Shown here piece after piece: positions 1 through 21,700 of a DNA stretch of 64,000 nucleotides. Numbering within the stretch: position 1 is the stretch's first letter; every line of letters begins with the position of its first letter. The translations under genes and the position numbers were made by a program. This DNA comes from Ficedula albicollis (Eukaryota > Chordata > Aves > Passeriformes > Muscicapidae), in assembly GCF_000247815.1 (NCBI RefSeq), contig NC_021677.1:10772803-10836802 (forward strand), written 5' to 3'. The notes beneath the pieces are model-generated. The model searched no databases and had not been told where the DNA came from. It saw only the letters and a program-made list of their open reading frames with translations.

Positions 1-3000
1 CACTAACTCATGATGTTGGCATAGGATTGAGTTATCAAATTCCAACAGTTTGGTTGTAATTTCTAGGGAAATTAATTTTGAAGTCAAATTATTGGTTGAA
101 ATTTCATATGAATTTAAAAAAAAAAAAAAGTTTTCTCAACATCTGTACTTGAAAATTTTTGTGAAGTTTCATTGGTTTCTGTGCAAATTGTTACACAACT
201 GCAATTGGATTGCAACTTGACCCCGAAGTGTAATATATTATGATCAGTTTTAAAAAATTGCCCATTAACTGGAAGCAAACATTTGGTCCTTTCAAAGTCT
301 CTTTAACCTTTAGAATCCATATACTAGGTGCAGTAAGAAAATTACCACAGAGCCAGTACATGCATTAAAGTCATGGGTTAAACTAAAGATACAGAGAAAA
401 CAAATGAAGCAGTGATTCCTAAATTAGAACTGCATCATCTTATAAAAAGTCATTGTTTATGCCAATATCTCCAGGTGTCAGCTGAATTATTAATTCAAAA
501 TCAGTCTTTCACAATAGCAGCATCTGGCAGATACTTCCCCTGCTTCTAAGGAGACTGAGTTTATGCAAGTGATGTCAGTGAGGAAGCTTTTCTTATTTTT
601 CTTCTGAATCTATTTGGTAATTTATTAAATATAATTAGGACAGGATGATTTTCTAGAGCTGACATCTTTTAAGCTCAGTGAGGAGCTCTGGTCACAGTGC
701 CCTGTGTAAGAGGTGAGTGCTGCTCCCATGGCAGATGTGCTCAGTTTTTGCAGGGTTTGCAGGAGTAGCCATGACCAGCGCAGGACCTCTGGAGTGCTCT
801 ATTCCTCATCCATACTAAGTCAAAATTGATCATTTTTAACGGAATTAAATTCCATTAATTAATGGAATTAAAAACCCAAAATGTATTAGAAAACTAAGAC
901 AGGCTGATAGAGCTGTGAGATAATTAAATACATTTAGGAGATACTTTAGTGGGAGCACGATAATTTTAAAAAGAACTCCAAAATGCTCAGTTTTTCTAAT
1001 CACAATACTAGAAACACATGCAGGTTTCATCAGGTTTTAAATGTTCATATATTACTGAGATTAAGATAACAACAATTACTACATTGTTTACCTATATCAG
1101 AGAAATAGGTTTTGTAGTTGTTTTCTCTTTAAAAGTAAATTATATTGTAATAGCTTATTACAGTATTTCTGTGTCCAGAAATCTCAGAAAGGGAATCATC
1201 CACAACATTTAGATCCATGACAGGATTTTATCAGCAGCTTGTTCTTGTAACACTTACATGTATTAAAATAATTGTTGGACCATAAGTAGAAGTTAAGACC
1301 CTGTATATATTTCATGTCAAATAGCAGAATGTTGCCTTTCCTTCTTGCAGTATATTAAAAAAACCTTCTTCCAATACAAGAAGAAAATATGCACTAAAGA
1401 AGATATGGCAAAAAGCCTCTTTTTTTAGAAATAGAGGTAAATATTTGTCTATAAAATTGAAGTCCTGAATTTATTATAGGAAAAGAAGTTGCTTAGCTCT
1501 ACTCTTACAAATCAGTGTAGGAATTTGTATCAGGGGAAAAATGGGGATTAAATAAGAGTGGATATATTGAACTGACATGTCTGAAAAGTATCTTAGCAAT
1601 TTAAATGCCCAGCCCCAAGATAACATTGAGATATAATCACAACAAATTCTCTGAAATGTTGTGTAGGTGTTTTTAGGTCCTTTCCAGGGATTTCCCTGTC
1701 ACTGTTGTATGTTCAGTAGAAAACCTCTCCTTGCTAAACACTTTTTTCCCCCTTTATTTGGCTGGTCTATGTGGAAATCTAAATGTGAAGAGCTTCAAGT
1801 AATCTTAATAACAATTCCCATCAGTACTGAAAAAAACCCATTGAGTAGCTGATAAGTTAAGAGAATAACTGATAAGGGATTAGAGAGAAAATGTAGAACA
1901 GGAAAATGAGTGGTGGAATGCAAAAGACAAGGCACAGGAAGATTGCAGAACCAAAGGTATGTTACAGGTTTGATGTGGAGCTGGACAAAGCACAGTGGGG
2001 CTTATTTCAAATGTGAATTTCAATCAGCAGTTTCTTTTTCAATTGCCAGCTGTAGTTATTTCCACTGCAATTAGGAATTTTCTGTTAACTGCCGTGTTTA
2101 TTCTGAAAATGATGATGAGTCATAAACTTATTTGAAGAGCAAATTTTAAATTAACACATGAAATTTCTCCAAGCACTATCTCATCAAGATTTTTAGAATC
2201 CTTCCTTTTATATGGATATCAAGTATAAATATCAGTAACTAATGCTAAATTTTTGCCATGAATATTAACTTGCTGCTTAAAATCTTACACCAGGCTCTTT
2301 ATGATAGTGTTAAAGAGAAGCAGCTGTGAAGAACCAACCATTTCACAGTGCTGTACTCTGATAATTTTGTGTAGTTTTTCTTAAATAAATATCAGCTCCT
2401 GACTCATGTTGGAGACATTCTCTGAATTAGACAGAGTCACAGCCTGATGAGGATAACAATTTAAGGAATGGCATGGTTTTTACTGTTTTAAAAGAATAAT
2501 GGCAAGACACCTGCTCAGTGTGGGGTCTTTTTCATACTCTAGTATTTTGGGTCATGTTTTGAGAAGGAAGAAATATGTGTAGACTAGTAAGTACTTGAGA
2601 AGTTGGCTGTTTCAGGAGTGGTGGATGGAATGGCATTTGCAGCATTGTCTCTGTACTTGTCTGCCTCGTGGGGTTCTGAGCAAGAGCAAGAAATCCAATG
2701 TGAAACCTTTCAGTTCAAGTTGGAATTCCAGCCACACCCAGGAGTAGCATCTTTACCTGTGAAGTTATGTGGTGACTCAAGAATTACCGTAGAAGATTTA
2801 TATCCAGTTGGATTTCCTGGAAGAATTATGGGCTTTGTACAGAGTATAATATTTCTTATTACACAGTTCACTCTATCTGCTCTGGAATGTTATTGCAGCA
2901 TAGACAATACATACATTTATTTAGCAAAAAAGTATTCTGGACAAAATGTTAGGAGGATTTTTGTGACACTTGCAATTTGTTTTCAGCATTCATGGGGGAA

Positions 3001-3106
3001 TTGTTTTGCTGTCATTTCACTTTATTTTTTTCCTACATACCTATTTGTATTATACCTCAATATCCACTGTTTTCCTTTTTTTGTTTTTTTTAATTTTATT
3101 TTTTAG
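1..3106 (+). other. SBF2: SBF2 intron (upstream part cut by the window edge)
   Basis: AT-rich intronic sequence. I found no further SBF2 exon here. It contains a perfect 22-bp palindrome at 848-869 and a T-rich tract feeding the acceptor at 3106. No repeat family is recognised. Confidence 0.8.
848..869. repeat. Perfect 22-bp palindrome
   Basis: AATTCCATTAA followed directly by its exact reverse complement. It lies in an SBF2 intron. It could be an AT-rich cruciform or a homeodomain-like TAAT site pair. No function is assigned. Confidence 0.7.
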
Positions 3107-12867
<9,761 letters not shown>

Positions 12868-12887
12868 AAAGGAGAAAAATGTTCTAT

Positions 12888-12893
12888 AATAAA
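12888..12893 (+). promoter_or_regulatory. AATAAA hexamer 21 nt after the SBF2 stop
   Basis: A canonical hexamer, but very close to the stop codon and followed by sequence without a clear GT-rich element until much further on. I think it is unlikely to be the main site. Confidence 0.2.
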
Positions 12894-13706
12894 GTCCTAT
12901 TTAAAGCACCTCAACCTGGAAGAAACTGAGTTCTGGAATGTTACTGACACACAACCCGCCTTCTTTACATTTCAGCCATAAAAGTTCATAATAAGTTCTT
13001 TTCTGTTTAATAATTATAACCACTGTAACTGCTTTTTTTTTTTCTGCAGGGAGGACTTGGGAAAATAATAATTCATTTATCCTGAATTTCCTCTTTCTTC
13101 AGTACAATTCCTAGCTATAAAAGTGGGTTGTATTTGCACTAGCATCTGATCCCGGTTTTCTCATTTCAGAGCTATTCTGTTAGGCAACCTGTCCAAAGGA
13201 AAGTGTAGAAATTTTCCCTTCAATAAGAAGTGTATTTCCACTCAAGATTTTTAAGCAGGATGTTCTTATTTCCAAGCTAGTCATGAATAAGAGGGAACAC
13301 GTCTACAATTCTTAAAAACAAATAAATAAATGCAGCTTGTGAGTCCAGTGACATACACACAAGGTTGCCAATGTTTATAGACAGTTGATATTTTTTAGAG
13401 ACCAAAAAAAGTGAAATTGCCTGATGCCAGACTTTCAAGTGTCTTCTCAGTGTGCAGGTCATTCTCTAATCTCGTGCTCTGCTGAGTGCTTCTGCAATGT
13501 TGTTATGGAATTTCAAAATCTAGGGATTACCTGAAGACCATAGATAGCACTTTTATTTTAGATTCTGTTTGCAATTCCAATGGGATAAACGAATGAAAAC
13601 ACTACCCTGGAGCGATGGAAAACACCAAACTAGGAATTCAGTACATGAAGGATCCCTTGTGTGTGAGTTGTATGTGTTAATTTATATGCTGTTCTGCTCA
13701 CTGTAA

Positions 13707-13712
13707 AATAAA
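13707..13712 (+). promoter_or_regulatory. Possible internal poly(A) signal of SBF2
   Basis: AATAAA within an A-rich context, preceded by GTTCTGCTCACTGTAA. The downstream sequence is A-rich rather than GT-rich, which is a weak context. It could serve as a minor proximal site. Confidence 0.3.
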
Positions 13713-14581
13713 AAATAACAAACATGATAATGCACTAAACAATGAAGCAAGCACTTGCACTGAAATCTTTACAATGCAGACATTTTGCAGGACAGAGGTA
13801 AGTTATTTGTAGCAGAACAAAACAAAACTAGCTAGTTAACAGCATTTACAGATATTAGATATGTACATAATCGAGTTTGAGGTGTCGTGATTTGATACTT
13901 TTTAAACATTTTTTTGCACATTAATTGGAAGACTGTTTATAGACTTTTACTTTTGATGAACTTGTGTTGGTTCTGCTTAAAATTCTGGCAAAACATTTGT
14001 AATAGCCCCCAAAGTAGTTGAAATTTTACAGTCTGCCAATAATGAGGACTTTGAGTAGAATATGTAGGTAATCAAGCCATTGTTTTTACTTTGAAATGTT
14101 AATATGTTAAATAGCACACTAATATTACAAAAGGTCTGTATATATGATCCACTATTTTCTCATTTTTCCAGCCGTTCTGCTTGTAATTTAATGTCAGCCT
14201 AACCAAACTGACTATACTTACAAGGTTTTTCAGTTATTAAACTTTGTGGGATTTTTTTATAACTAATGTATTTTGTCAGAAAGGAACATAGATTTCTCAC
14301 CACACACAATAGGAAGTGCAGCTGTTTTTAATGCATTTGCAATTTCAAAACAAAAATATGAAGGATTTTTCTAGCATTTTTCAATTGACAAATTTCCACC
14401 TGTGACAATGGTGTTTGCACATTTGTATTTTTCTTTGTATATGAAGTACTTTTATATGTACTTTGTAAAATACTGATCCTGTTCTTAGGTTATATGAAGA
14501 TATACATACCACTGCTTATTTTGTAACTGGTTAATTTTAACGCTTGTATGTTATGTGATATATGTATGCTAACCATCTTGT

Positions 14582-14587
14582 AATAAA
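14582..14587 (+). promoter_or_regulatory. SBF2: Probable SBF2 poly(A) signal
   Basis: TAATAAATAC lies about 1.7 kb after the stop, where a mammalian-length SBF2 3' UTR would end. The downstream sequence has T-rich stretches but no strong GT-rich block. Confidence 0.5.
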
Positions 14588-15312
14588 TACACTCCTTAAG
14601 GAAAAGTAACAACTTTCCTTTTACTGTAAAAGAGAAAAAAAGCAAGACCCACCTGTTGAAATATTCCACGGGCACAAGACAAATCCTTATTTACTCTGTA
14701 TTAAGAATAGTGGGTGTATTCAAAACTATGTGGTCTTTTGTATACTTGTAAATATTCTTACCTAAAAGTTGCACTTGGGCATCCCGAACTCAAACACTTG
14801 TCAACAGTAACACTAAAGGAATCAGAATTTAAAGCAAAATTGTCATTCTAATGAGTCTCAACATACAGCCTTTACCAAAAGGCTAGACACATGTAATGTT
14901 CATACTAGAGTCATTGAATAATGATGTTAAATATATTTTTTAAAAAAAGATTCTGTGTGGTATCGCCAACGTAAGTCTTTCACCCTGAGACGTATCTCAC
15001 TCATATCACCTTATGCAAAAGTGATCTAGTTCCTAAAAAAGAAACTATAAAAGAAATGGCAAGGTCTTACTTGAGCCTGTGCATCTAAATGGAATTCCTG
15101 AAGTGGTGTGGGACAGCAGAGTCCAAAGGGAAAGGGAACGTGTGGCAGGGGTGGGGACCTGTGGCAGTTCTGGGATGCTGTGGTGCTTGGAGGACGTGGT
15201 TTGCATATTGAGCTTGGCATGGATGCTAATGTTGCCTTAAATGTTGATCTCAGTTTTTTAGTGTCTGTATTGATGGAGAATGGACTTGAGCAACTTAACT
15301 TAAGAATACCCA

Positions 15313-15318
15313 AATAAA
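15313..15318 (+). promoter_or_regulatory. Distal poly(A) signal with GT-rich downstream element
   Basis: AATAAA is followed by about 15 nt and then GTGGTGTTTGTGGTGTCTGT-type sequence (about 15335-15357). This is the textbook layout of an efficient cleavage and polyadenylation site. It would give SBF2 an extended 3' UTR of about 2.45 kb, or it ends an unannotated + strand transcript. Confidence 0.5.
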
Positions 15319-15357
15319 AGCTGAAATGACAGCCGTGGTGTTTGTGGTGTCTGTGTA

Positions 15358-16549
15358 AGGAAGGGGGATGGTAGAGAAAGGCTCTTGGTACCAGCACACA
15401 AAGTTTGCAGGGTCCCTGAAGGTCTCTCCTCTGCAAGGTGAAGATTCCAACAGATACTTGGAGAAAAGGTGGACAAGTCAGCCTAGCTTAAGCTATAGGC
15501 TTTACCTATAGCGTGTTTGAGCTGTAGCAGCAGCAGCAGAGAATTAGGAACCGAGAATTTCTTTGGGGAAAATGCTGTGTACAGAGGGATTCAACCTCAT
15601 ATCCCATGAAAATTTTCTGGAAAAATCCACCCCGTTGGGGATGAGCAGATGTGCTCCCTCTGCTGTGTCATATCACTATTCCCACACTGTATCACAACAT
15701 TCCTACTGCAGAAAAGAGAATTGCAACATTGCAGGTCTTACATAAGGGGAGAGGATTGTTTGCCCTTCTCTGTTCAATATCAAAACATCCACGGCGTAGG
15801 TGGAGGAATGAAGCAAGTTCAGGCTTTGAAGAGTTGTTACTGGGGTATTATATCAGTGATTTCTCTTTCCTATCTAACAAGTGTTTTCTATAAAAACCCT
15901 TTCTTTTGATGGAGCCTTAGAATACTACACTAAAAAATAAAATACTTAGCATGCCACACATGTGGGTCACTGGTTATGTAATGGTACACAAACAGCTAAC
16001 AGACCCAAGAACAAATGTTCAAAATTTTGTGTCACATCCCACACACATTATTTGTATCTGATATTTTGTGAATTTCAGACATAACAAAAAATGTGGTGAT
16101 CTTGTCCAAACACTGTCATTTTGCCTTTTCATCCTGTAATATTGTTGGAGTATATCAAAGTGGCTGCACCACATTTCTCATTTTTCATATTTGTGATCAT
16201 CCAAATATTTTGTCTGTTCATGATTATCCTGTGGTTGCTTTGGAGAGTCAGAAAACTGGAATTCATCTGCCCATTCCCCAGTTATGCTGAAGTTCATGCT
16301 GAGGATCATGTTGTACCTATTTTCTGCGGGCTTGTCTGTCTTTGATCAGATTCTTCCCCAATTTTGGCTACTGTGCATGCCAAGGGCAGTGGTAGCACCC
16401 ACATTCTCATTTAGGAAATTTTCATCTTTGAGTTTTTTCTCATCCAGTTTTTCATTAATTGGCTGTCAGTAAGGATGCTGCCAGTTCACTGATGTTCCCT
16501 CTTTTCACTTACCAGTCAACATCCAAAGGAAAATGACTTTGTGTCCAGA
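15358..16549. other. Intergenic, no gene seen
   Basis: AT-rich sequence between the last poly(A) candidate and the first tandem duplication. Overlapping short open frames at 15563-15909 are in three different frames and show no domain. Nothing else is recognised. Confidence 0.6.
15492..15512. repeat. Short perfect inverted repeat (8-bp stem)
   Basis: GCTATAGG and CCTATAGC are separated by five bases, about 180 bp after the distal poly(A) signal. A (CAG)n run follows at 15526-15539. Possibly chance. Confidence 0.5.
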
Positions 16550-16825
16550 TTCAGCTTGCATTATGTAGTTCAAGATTCTTCCTCTTCAAATTTTGCTTAG
16601 AAGTCGAACCTGCACCCTTAGAAATAGGAAATGTTGCTTAATTTTGGCACATTTTCAGTTTTTCCGCTGTCTACTCTTTGGTGAAGATGTTGTGTTTAGG
16701 TGTGTTTCAGGAGGTTCACAGAGAGCTGATACTTTTATCTGTGAAACAGGCAATAGTAGGAGGTGTAAATAGGCTAAAAGGACAACAGTGCTATCTGGAA
16801 GGAGATAAAAAGGTAGCAGTTCTTT

Positions 16826-16870
16826 CATTATTTCATTATTTCATTCATTATTTCTTTCATTATTTCATTA
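16826..16870. repeat. TTTCATTA-type simple repeat (copy 1)
   Basis: Imperfect repeats of TTTCATTA and TTTCATTCATTA. The same array recurs 1,149 bp later at 17975-18019 in the second copy of the duplication. Confidence 0.8.
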
Positions 16871-17626
16871 GCAGTTCTTTATTAAATAGTGCTCCTTCTT
16901 GCCCTATACTCACCTAGAAAAACCTGAGGCTTAGTCTTAATTTATTTTATTTATTGATGCCTTGTTTATCATTGTGTATCGAGCAAATATCAATGAATCA
17001 TTTGCTGCTTAATGAATTCCTCTCACTGTTCAACTCAGAATTCTTTTAATTCAAGCCTGTCACCAGAGCTCCAAAACTTGGTAGCGTCCATCTGAGTTCT
17101 ATTAACTGTCCAAGCACAACATCCCTGTTCATGTCAAGACCTCCAGTAAGTTCAAATTGATAACATCATAAAATTGTGCATAATTATGAGAGAAGCTCAA
17201 TAAAGTAAGCAATAGTGCAGGTAGAGCACTATCAAGGTTAATTAAATGCATGCACAGGCTCTGCTCGTGTTGCATTTCTTCTGTGCCATCACAGTAGTTA
17301 AATCTTAATTTTATTTCTGCTGTGTGCACATTATCCCTCACGTTAAATATTTTAATGCAGAAGTTGAAGCAAGTGCTTGCACAAAGTGTTCAGTCAGAAA
17401 TACTTTGACTATTTAGTATAAAGCTTTCAAATCTTTGTAGCGTTTCATTCAGTCAAATGATTTAGAATTGAAACTTAAAAAAGAATACTGCTGAAGAGTT
17501 GGTACTGGAATTGCCAACTTTTTTATGAAGTTGGGCAGCCTATTTCTCTGGGATATCTGTAAGGTTCTTTTTATATTCTTTTTTTCATTTTCAAAGAGCT
17601 CTCATTTTCGGTGATTCCTGATTTAG

Positions 17627-17698
17627 TTCAGCTTGCATTATGTAGTCCAAGATTCTTCCTCTTCGAATTTTGCTTAGAAGTCGAACCTGCACCCTTAA
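17627..17698. repeat. Extra 72-bp partial unit at the duplication junction
   Basis: A copy of 16550-16621 and 17699-17770, which appear identical to each other, while this one has two substitutions. It sits directly before copy 2, so the junction carries two 72-bp pieces in tandem. Confidence 0.9.
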
Positions 17699-18775
17699 TT
17701 CAGCTTGCATTATGTAGTTCAAGATTCTTCCTCTTCAAATTTTGCTTAGAAGTCGAACCTGCACCCTTAGAAATAGGAAATGTTGCTTAATTTTGGCACA
17801 TTTTCAGTTTTTCCGCTGTCTACTCTTTGGTGAAGATGTTGTGTTTAGGTGTGTTTCAGGAGGTTCACAGAGAGCTGATACTTTTATCTGTGAAACAGGC
17901 AATAGTAGGAGGTGTAAATAGGCTAAAAGGACAACAGTGCTATCTGGAAGGAGATAAAAAGGTAGCAGTTCTTTCATTATTTCATTATTTCATTCATTAT
18001 TTCTTTCATTATTTCATTAGCAGTTCTTTATTAAATAGTGCTCCTTCTTGCCCTATACTCACCTAGAAAAACCTGAGGCTTAGTCTTAATTTATTTTATT
18101 TATTGATGCCTTGTTTATCATTGTGTATCGAGCAAATATCAATGAATCATTTGCTGCTTAATGAATTCCTCTCTCTGTTCAACTCAGAATTCTTTTAATT
18201 CAAGCCTGTCACCAGAGCTCCAAAACTTGGTAGCGTCCATCTGAGTTCTATTAACTGTCCAAGCACAACATCCCTGTTCATGTCAAGACCTCCAGTAAGT
18301 TCAAATTGATAACATCATAAAATTGTGCATAATTATGAGAGAAGCTCAATAAAGTAAGCAATAGTGCAGGTAGAGCACTATCAAGGTTAATTAAATGCAT
18401 GCACAGGCTCTGCTCGTGTTGCATTTCTTCTGTGCCAACACAGTAGTTAAATCTTAATTTTATTTCTGCTGTGTGCACATTATCCCTCACGTTAAATATT
18501 TTAATGCAGAAGTTGAAGCAAGTGCTTGCACAAAGTGTTCAGTCAGAAATACTTTGACTATTTAGTATAAAGCTTTCAAATCTTTGTAGCGTTTCATTCA
18601 GTCAAATGATTTAGAATTGAAACTTAAAAAAGAATACTGCTGAAGAGTTGGTACTGGAATTGCCAACTTTTTTATGAAGTTGGGCAGCCTATTTCTCTGG
18701 GATATCTGTAAGGTTCTTTTTATATTCTTTTTTTCATTTTCAAAGAGCTCTCATTTTCGGTGATTCCTGATTTAG

Positions 18776-21700
18776 GGTAAATCATGTATTTGCTTCAAAG
18801 CAAAATTAGGTTCAAAAATTTCTTCTGCATTTTGTGCTTAACAAGTTTTTCTTCATCTTTAAAAACTGTTTTCTTGCCAAAAGCCAGTCAAAATTTAAGT
18901 CAAAATTAACTTGGTTTCTTCCACTTCAGGCCCCTGACTGAAAGGAAAGCCTGCAGTAAGTCTTTATCTGGGGTGAGTACGAAAAGCTGGAAAATATCCC
19001 ATCAAGTGCAAATGAACCAGAGCCAGGAATGAACTGGGGAGCTGGGTTTGGTATGTGGATGGTGTCATTGACCACGGAGCGTGTGATGTATGGCAGCAGA
19101 GTCAGGGCAGGCTGTAGCTCTTCTGACAGCCTCAGAAAGCATCACACAGCAATCAGACATCTGGTTTTAACCAGAAATCTACATTTTGCATGCCCTTCTT
19201 CATGCACAGGCCTTTGGGACTTTGTTTCTCCAGTGACACAAATTTCTGGCGAGAAAATAATTTTTCAGATAAACTGGTTTTATCAGTTATTATTTCAGTC
19301 ATTAAAACCACACAGCTGACCACACAGTGGCTAAGTGTGACAAGTTTCTCAGCCTAGGAACAAAACCCAAACACGTAGATATTTCCTGTGATGCTGAATG
19401 TGTTTTAGTTCAAAGACTGCTGCACACAGGTTTTTGTCATGAAAGCTGATTTTCTGTTTTTGCTATCAAAACTAAATGTTGCTGTCAGTAAGGTCATGTA
19501 TACCCCAGGAACTTGCTATGGACTACCACTAAATTCTCTTAGCTGTTGTCTCAAAGGCCTCAATTGAAAAATATTTCTTCCCCTGGCCTGGGTCACTGCA
19601 TGCCTGTTGCCTTATGGTGTTCAGGTATTTCCTGGAAACACAGTTCTGTGCAATTTCCCACTTTATCTTTTCTCAGACCCCATTTCACAGTGAAACATTA
19701 TGCATATTTAATTCTTTTAAATTAAATTCATACAATACTTGAGATAAGGACAGCTTTCCTTATCTCATGATAGTATCTGAAGAAAACTGATAATTTTATT
19801 TGAAAACTATGTACATGCAATCCAAACAGACAGAGTCCCCTCAATTTATATTGGGATTGCAGCCCAGTGCTTGCTGTTAATTCTCATTATCAGTTTGAGT
19901 TACATGAGAGTGTGATGAGGCCTCCAGTGACACTCAGAATTGCAAGTGACTCTATCACTGCTCTCACTGGAGTGTACTAGAAGCGAGGGTTTTAGATAAA
20001 ACTGCTCTCAGCAAGCCATGATTATGAGATTATGAGGACTGTGGATGTCAGGAGGCAGAGAAGGGCACGGGAAAAGCAAGCCCTGGCTGTTTGCAGGTGC
20101 CTGACACAGCAATGAGCAGAGATGAGAGCAGCAGATGTGAGCAGCTCAGTGCACATTCAGCTGTAGGGCAGGGGATCAGAGCACTGGGCAGGAGAAAGGC
20201 AGTGCCTGGGACAGAGGGGCTGTAGGAAAGCTCACAGTGCAGATGGGAAGAGCTGCAGGTGAGCAGCCCTGGAAGGGCATCCCATACACCCACCCCCCAG
20301 CAGCACAGGAAAGCTTCCCTTCTCCTTGGCTTCCCTCTTTGCTTCAGCTGTTCCCCAAAACCTCCCTCCATACTTGTCTCACTCTCTGTTTTGTTTCTGA
20401 CCTTTACTTGTCTGCTCAGGTCTAAATTTAGCTGAGAAATTTTTGAGAAGCAAAGATGATCCGTGTTAGCTCGTTCCCCAGGGGTGCCTAGAATACTTGC
20501 AGGTGCTCTGATATGCTGCAAGCCAAAAGGGAAAAGTTCTTTGTTTCTCTAAGTGCTCTGAAACTCAAGTTGTACGTGTATATTTTGGAATTTTGGGGAG
20601 CAGGGAAACTGAGTGTGGTCTGCTGGGCTGCCATAAGGGATAACACTGGATCTGAGCCTGGATTTCAAACACCCTCAGCATTTGACATGTGATTATCACT
20701 CTTTGGAATTAGATTTAACAGCACTGGGGAAGAGGTCAAAGTGAAGCCAGCATCAAGTATGCTGATCTCTGGTCTTTGGAAATACCATTTCTAATGTTGC
20801 TATCAGTGTCTTTCCAGGAGAACATCACAGCTTTGTTTATCAAGCACCGACTTGGCCAAATTATTATCAGCTGCTGGAGATGGGTACAAAGGATGCACTG
20901 TCAAGTCTCTTCTTGAATTTCCAAATTGGGGCCATTCTTTCCATGATGTAACATTCTTATCTGCTATATGGGTATTCTCAAATGTGGAATAACCTATAAT
21001 ACAGCTATTTGTCCATATAGTAAAACATAATTTGCCTTGTGTTTCTTGCTTTAATCACAACAATTCGATTATAAATGTTCTTGGCTTTCCTCAGTGTAAC
21101 TGAGCTGACCAAAAATTGCTACTACACTGCTGTCTCCTCTCACTCATTATTGCTAATGTTATTTTGAGATATTGTGTAATTAATACTGTTATTTTCTGTA
21201 GGACAGAATTCCTAGTAGTTTGAAACACCAACACCACACCTAGAACAAAATTTCCCTTGGTACATCCACTGAATGTTTTTTCAACCAGGAACCACGTAGC
21301 AAACGTCTGTTCCATTTCATCTGCATAGGGAAATAGCAAAATACATGATATGGCAGTAAAAGTGGGCTCAAATATCAGTGCTGATAAATGCCTGAGGAAA
21401 GAAATGCTACTTAGAACTGTTACTTTTGCTGCTCTGAAAGGAACTTGGTAGGTAACACAAACGATTTTTGGACTTTTAATGTGTGATTAAAACAAACCTG
21501 AGCTTCTGCTGTGTTAGGTAAAGCTGTTCCTTTTAAAGGCAAAAGCCCAGTGACACTGTGCATTCAACAAGAAATAGTCACACAGCCCTGGAAAAAGAGG
21601 ACAGTTAATTTACAGGATTTCTTGCAAAATCAGAAATTAATGTTATCAAACTCTGGTTTGCAAGGCTTGAAGAGAATGGGAGAGGAGAGAGAAACCTGTA

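Larger units (their letters stand above)
12868..14605 (+). other. SBF2: SBF2 3' UTR (probable extent to the 14582 poly(A) signal)
   Basis: This is AT-rich, non-coding sequence directly after the SBF2 stop. The length of about 1.74 kb to the AATAAA at 14582-14587 is close to the mammalian SBF2 3' UTR length as I remember it. Other AATAAA hexamers lie at 12888, 13707 and 15313. The true end may therefore be shorter or extend to about 15.33 kb. Confidence 0.65.
16550..18775. repeat. Tandem duplication, period 1,149 bp
   Basis: Unit copy 1 is 16550-17626 and copy 2 is 17699-18775 (1,077 bp each). Between them, at 17627-17698, is an extra 72-bp copy of the unit's own start. Copies 1 and 2 are nearly identical; I see single-base differences such as ACTGTTC/TCTGTTC and CCATCAC/CCAACAC. 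The 72-bp middle piece differs from both at two sites (GTCCAAG against GTTCAAG, TTCGAAT against TTCAAAT). Each long copy contains the same TTTCATTA-type simple repeat. No coding content is supported. It is a real tandem duplication or two alleles assembled in series. Confidence 0.95.

Noticed and set aside
2603..3106. 167-codon open frame just before the first SBF2 exon
   Set aside because: Its stop is the TAG of the splice acceptor, it has no SBF2 similarity, and it is interrupted relative to the known protein. It is intronic.
20048..20521. 157-codon minus-strand open frame
   Set aside because: Low-complexity Ser/Leu/Pro composition, no recognisable domain, no supporting exon.
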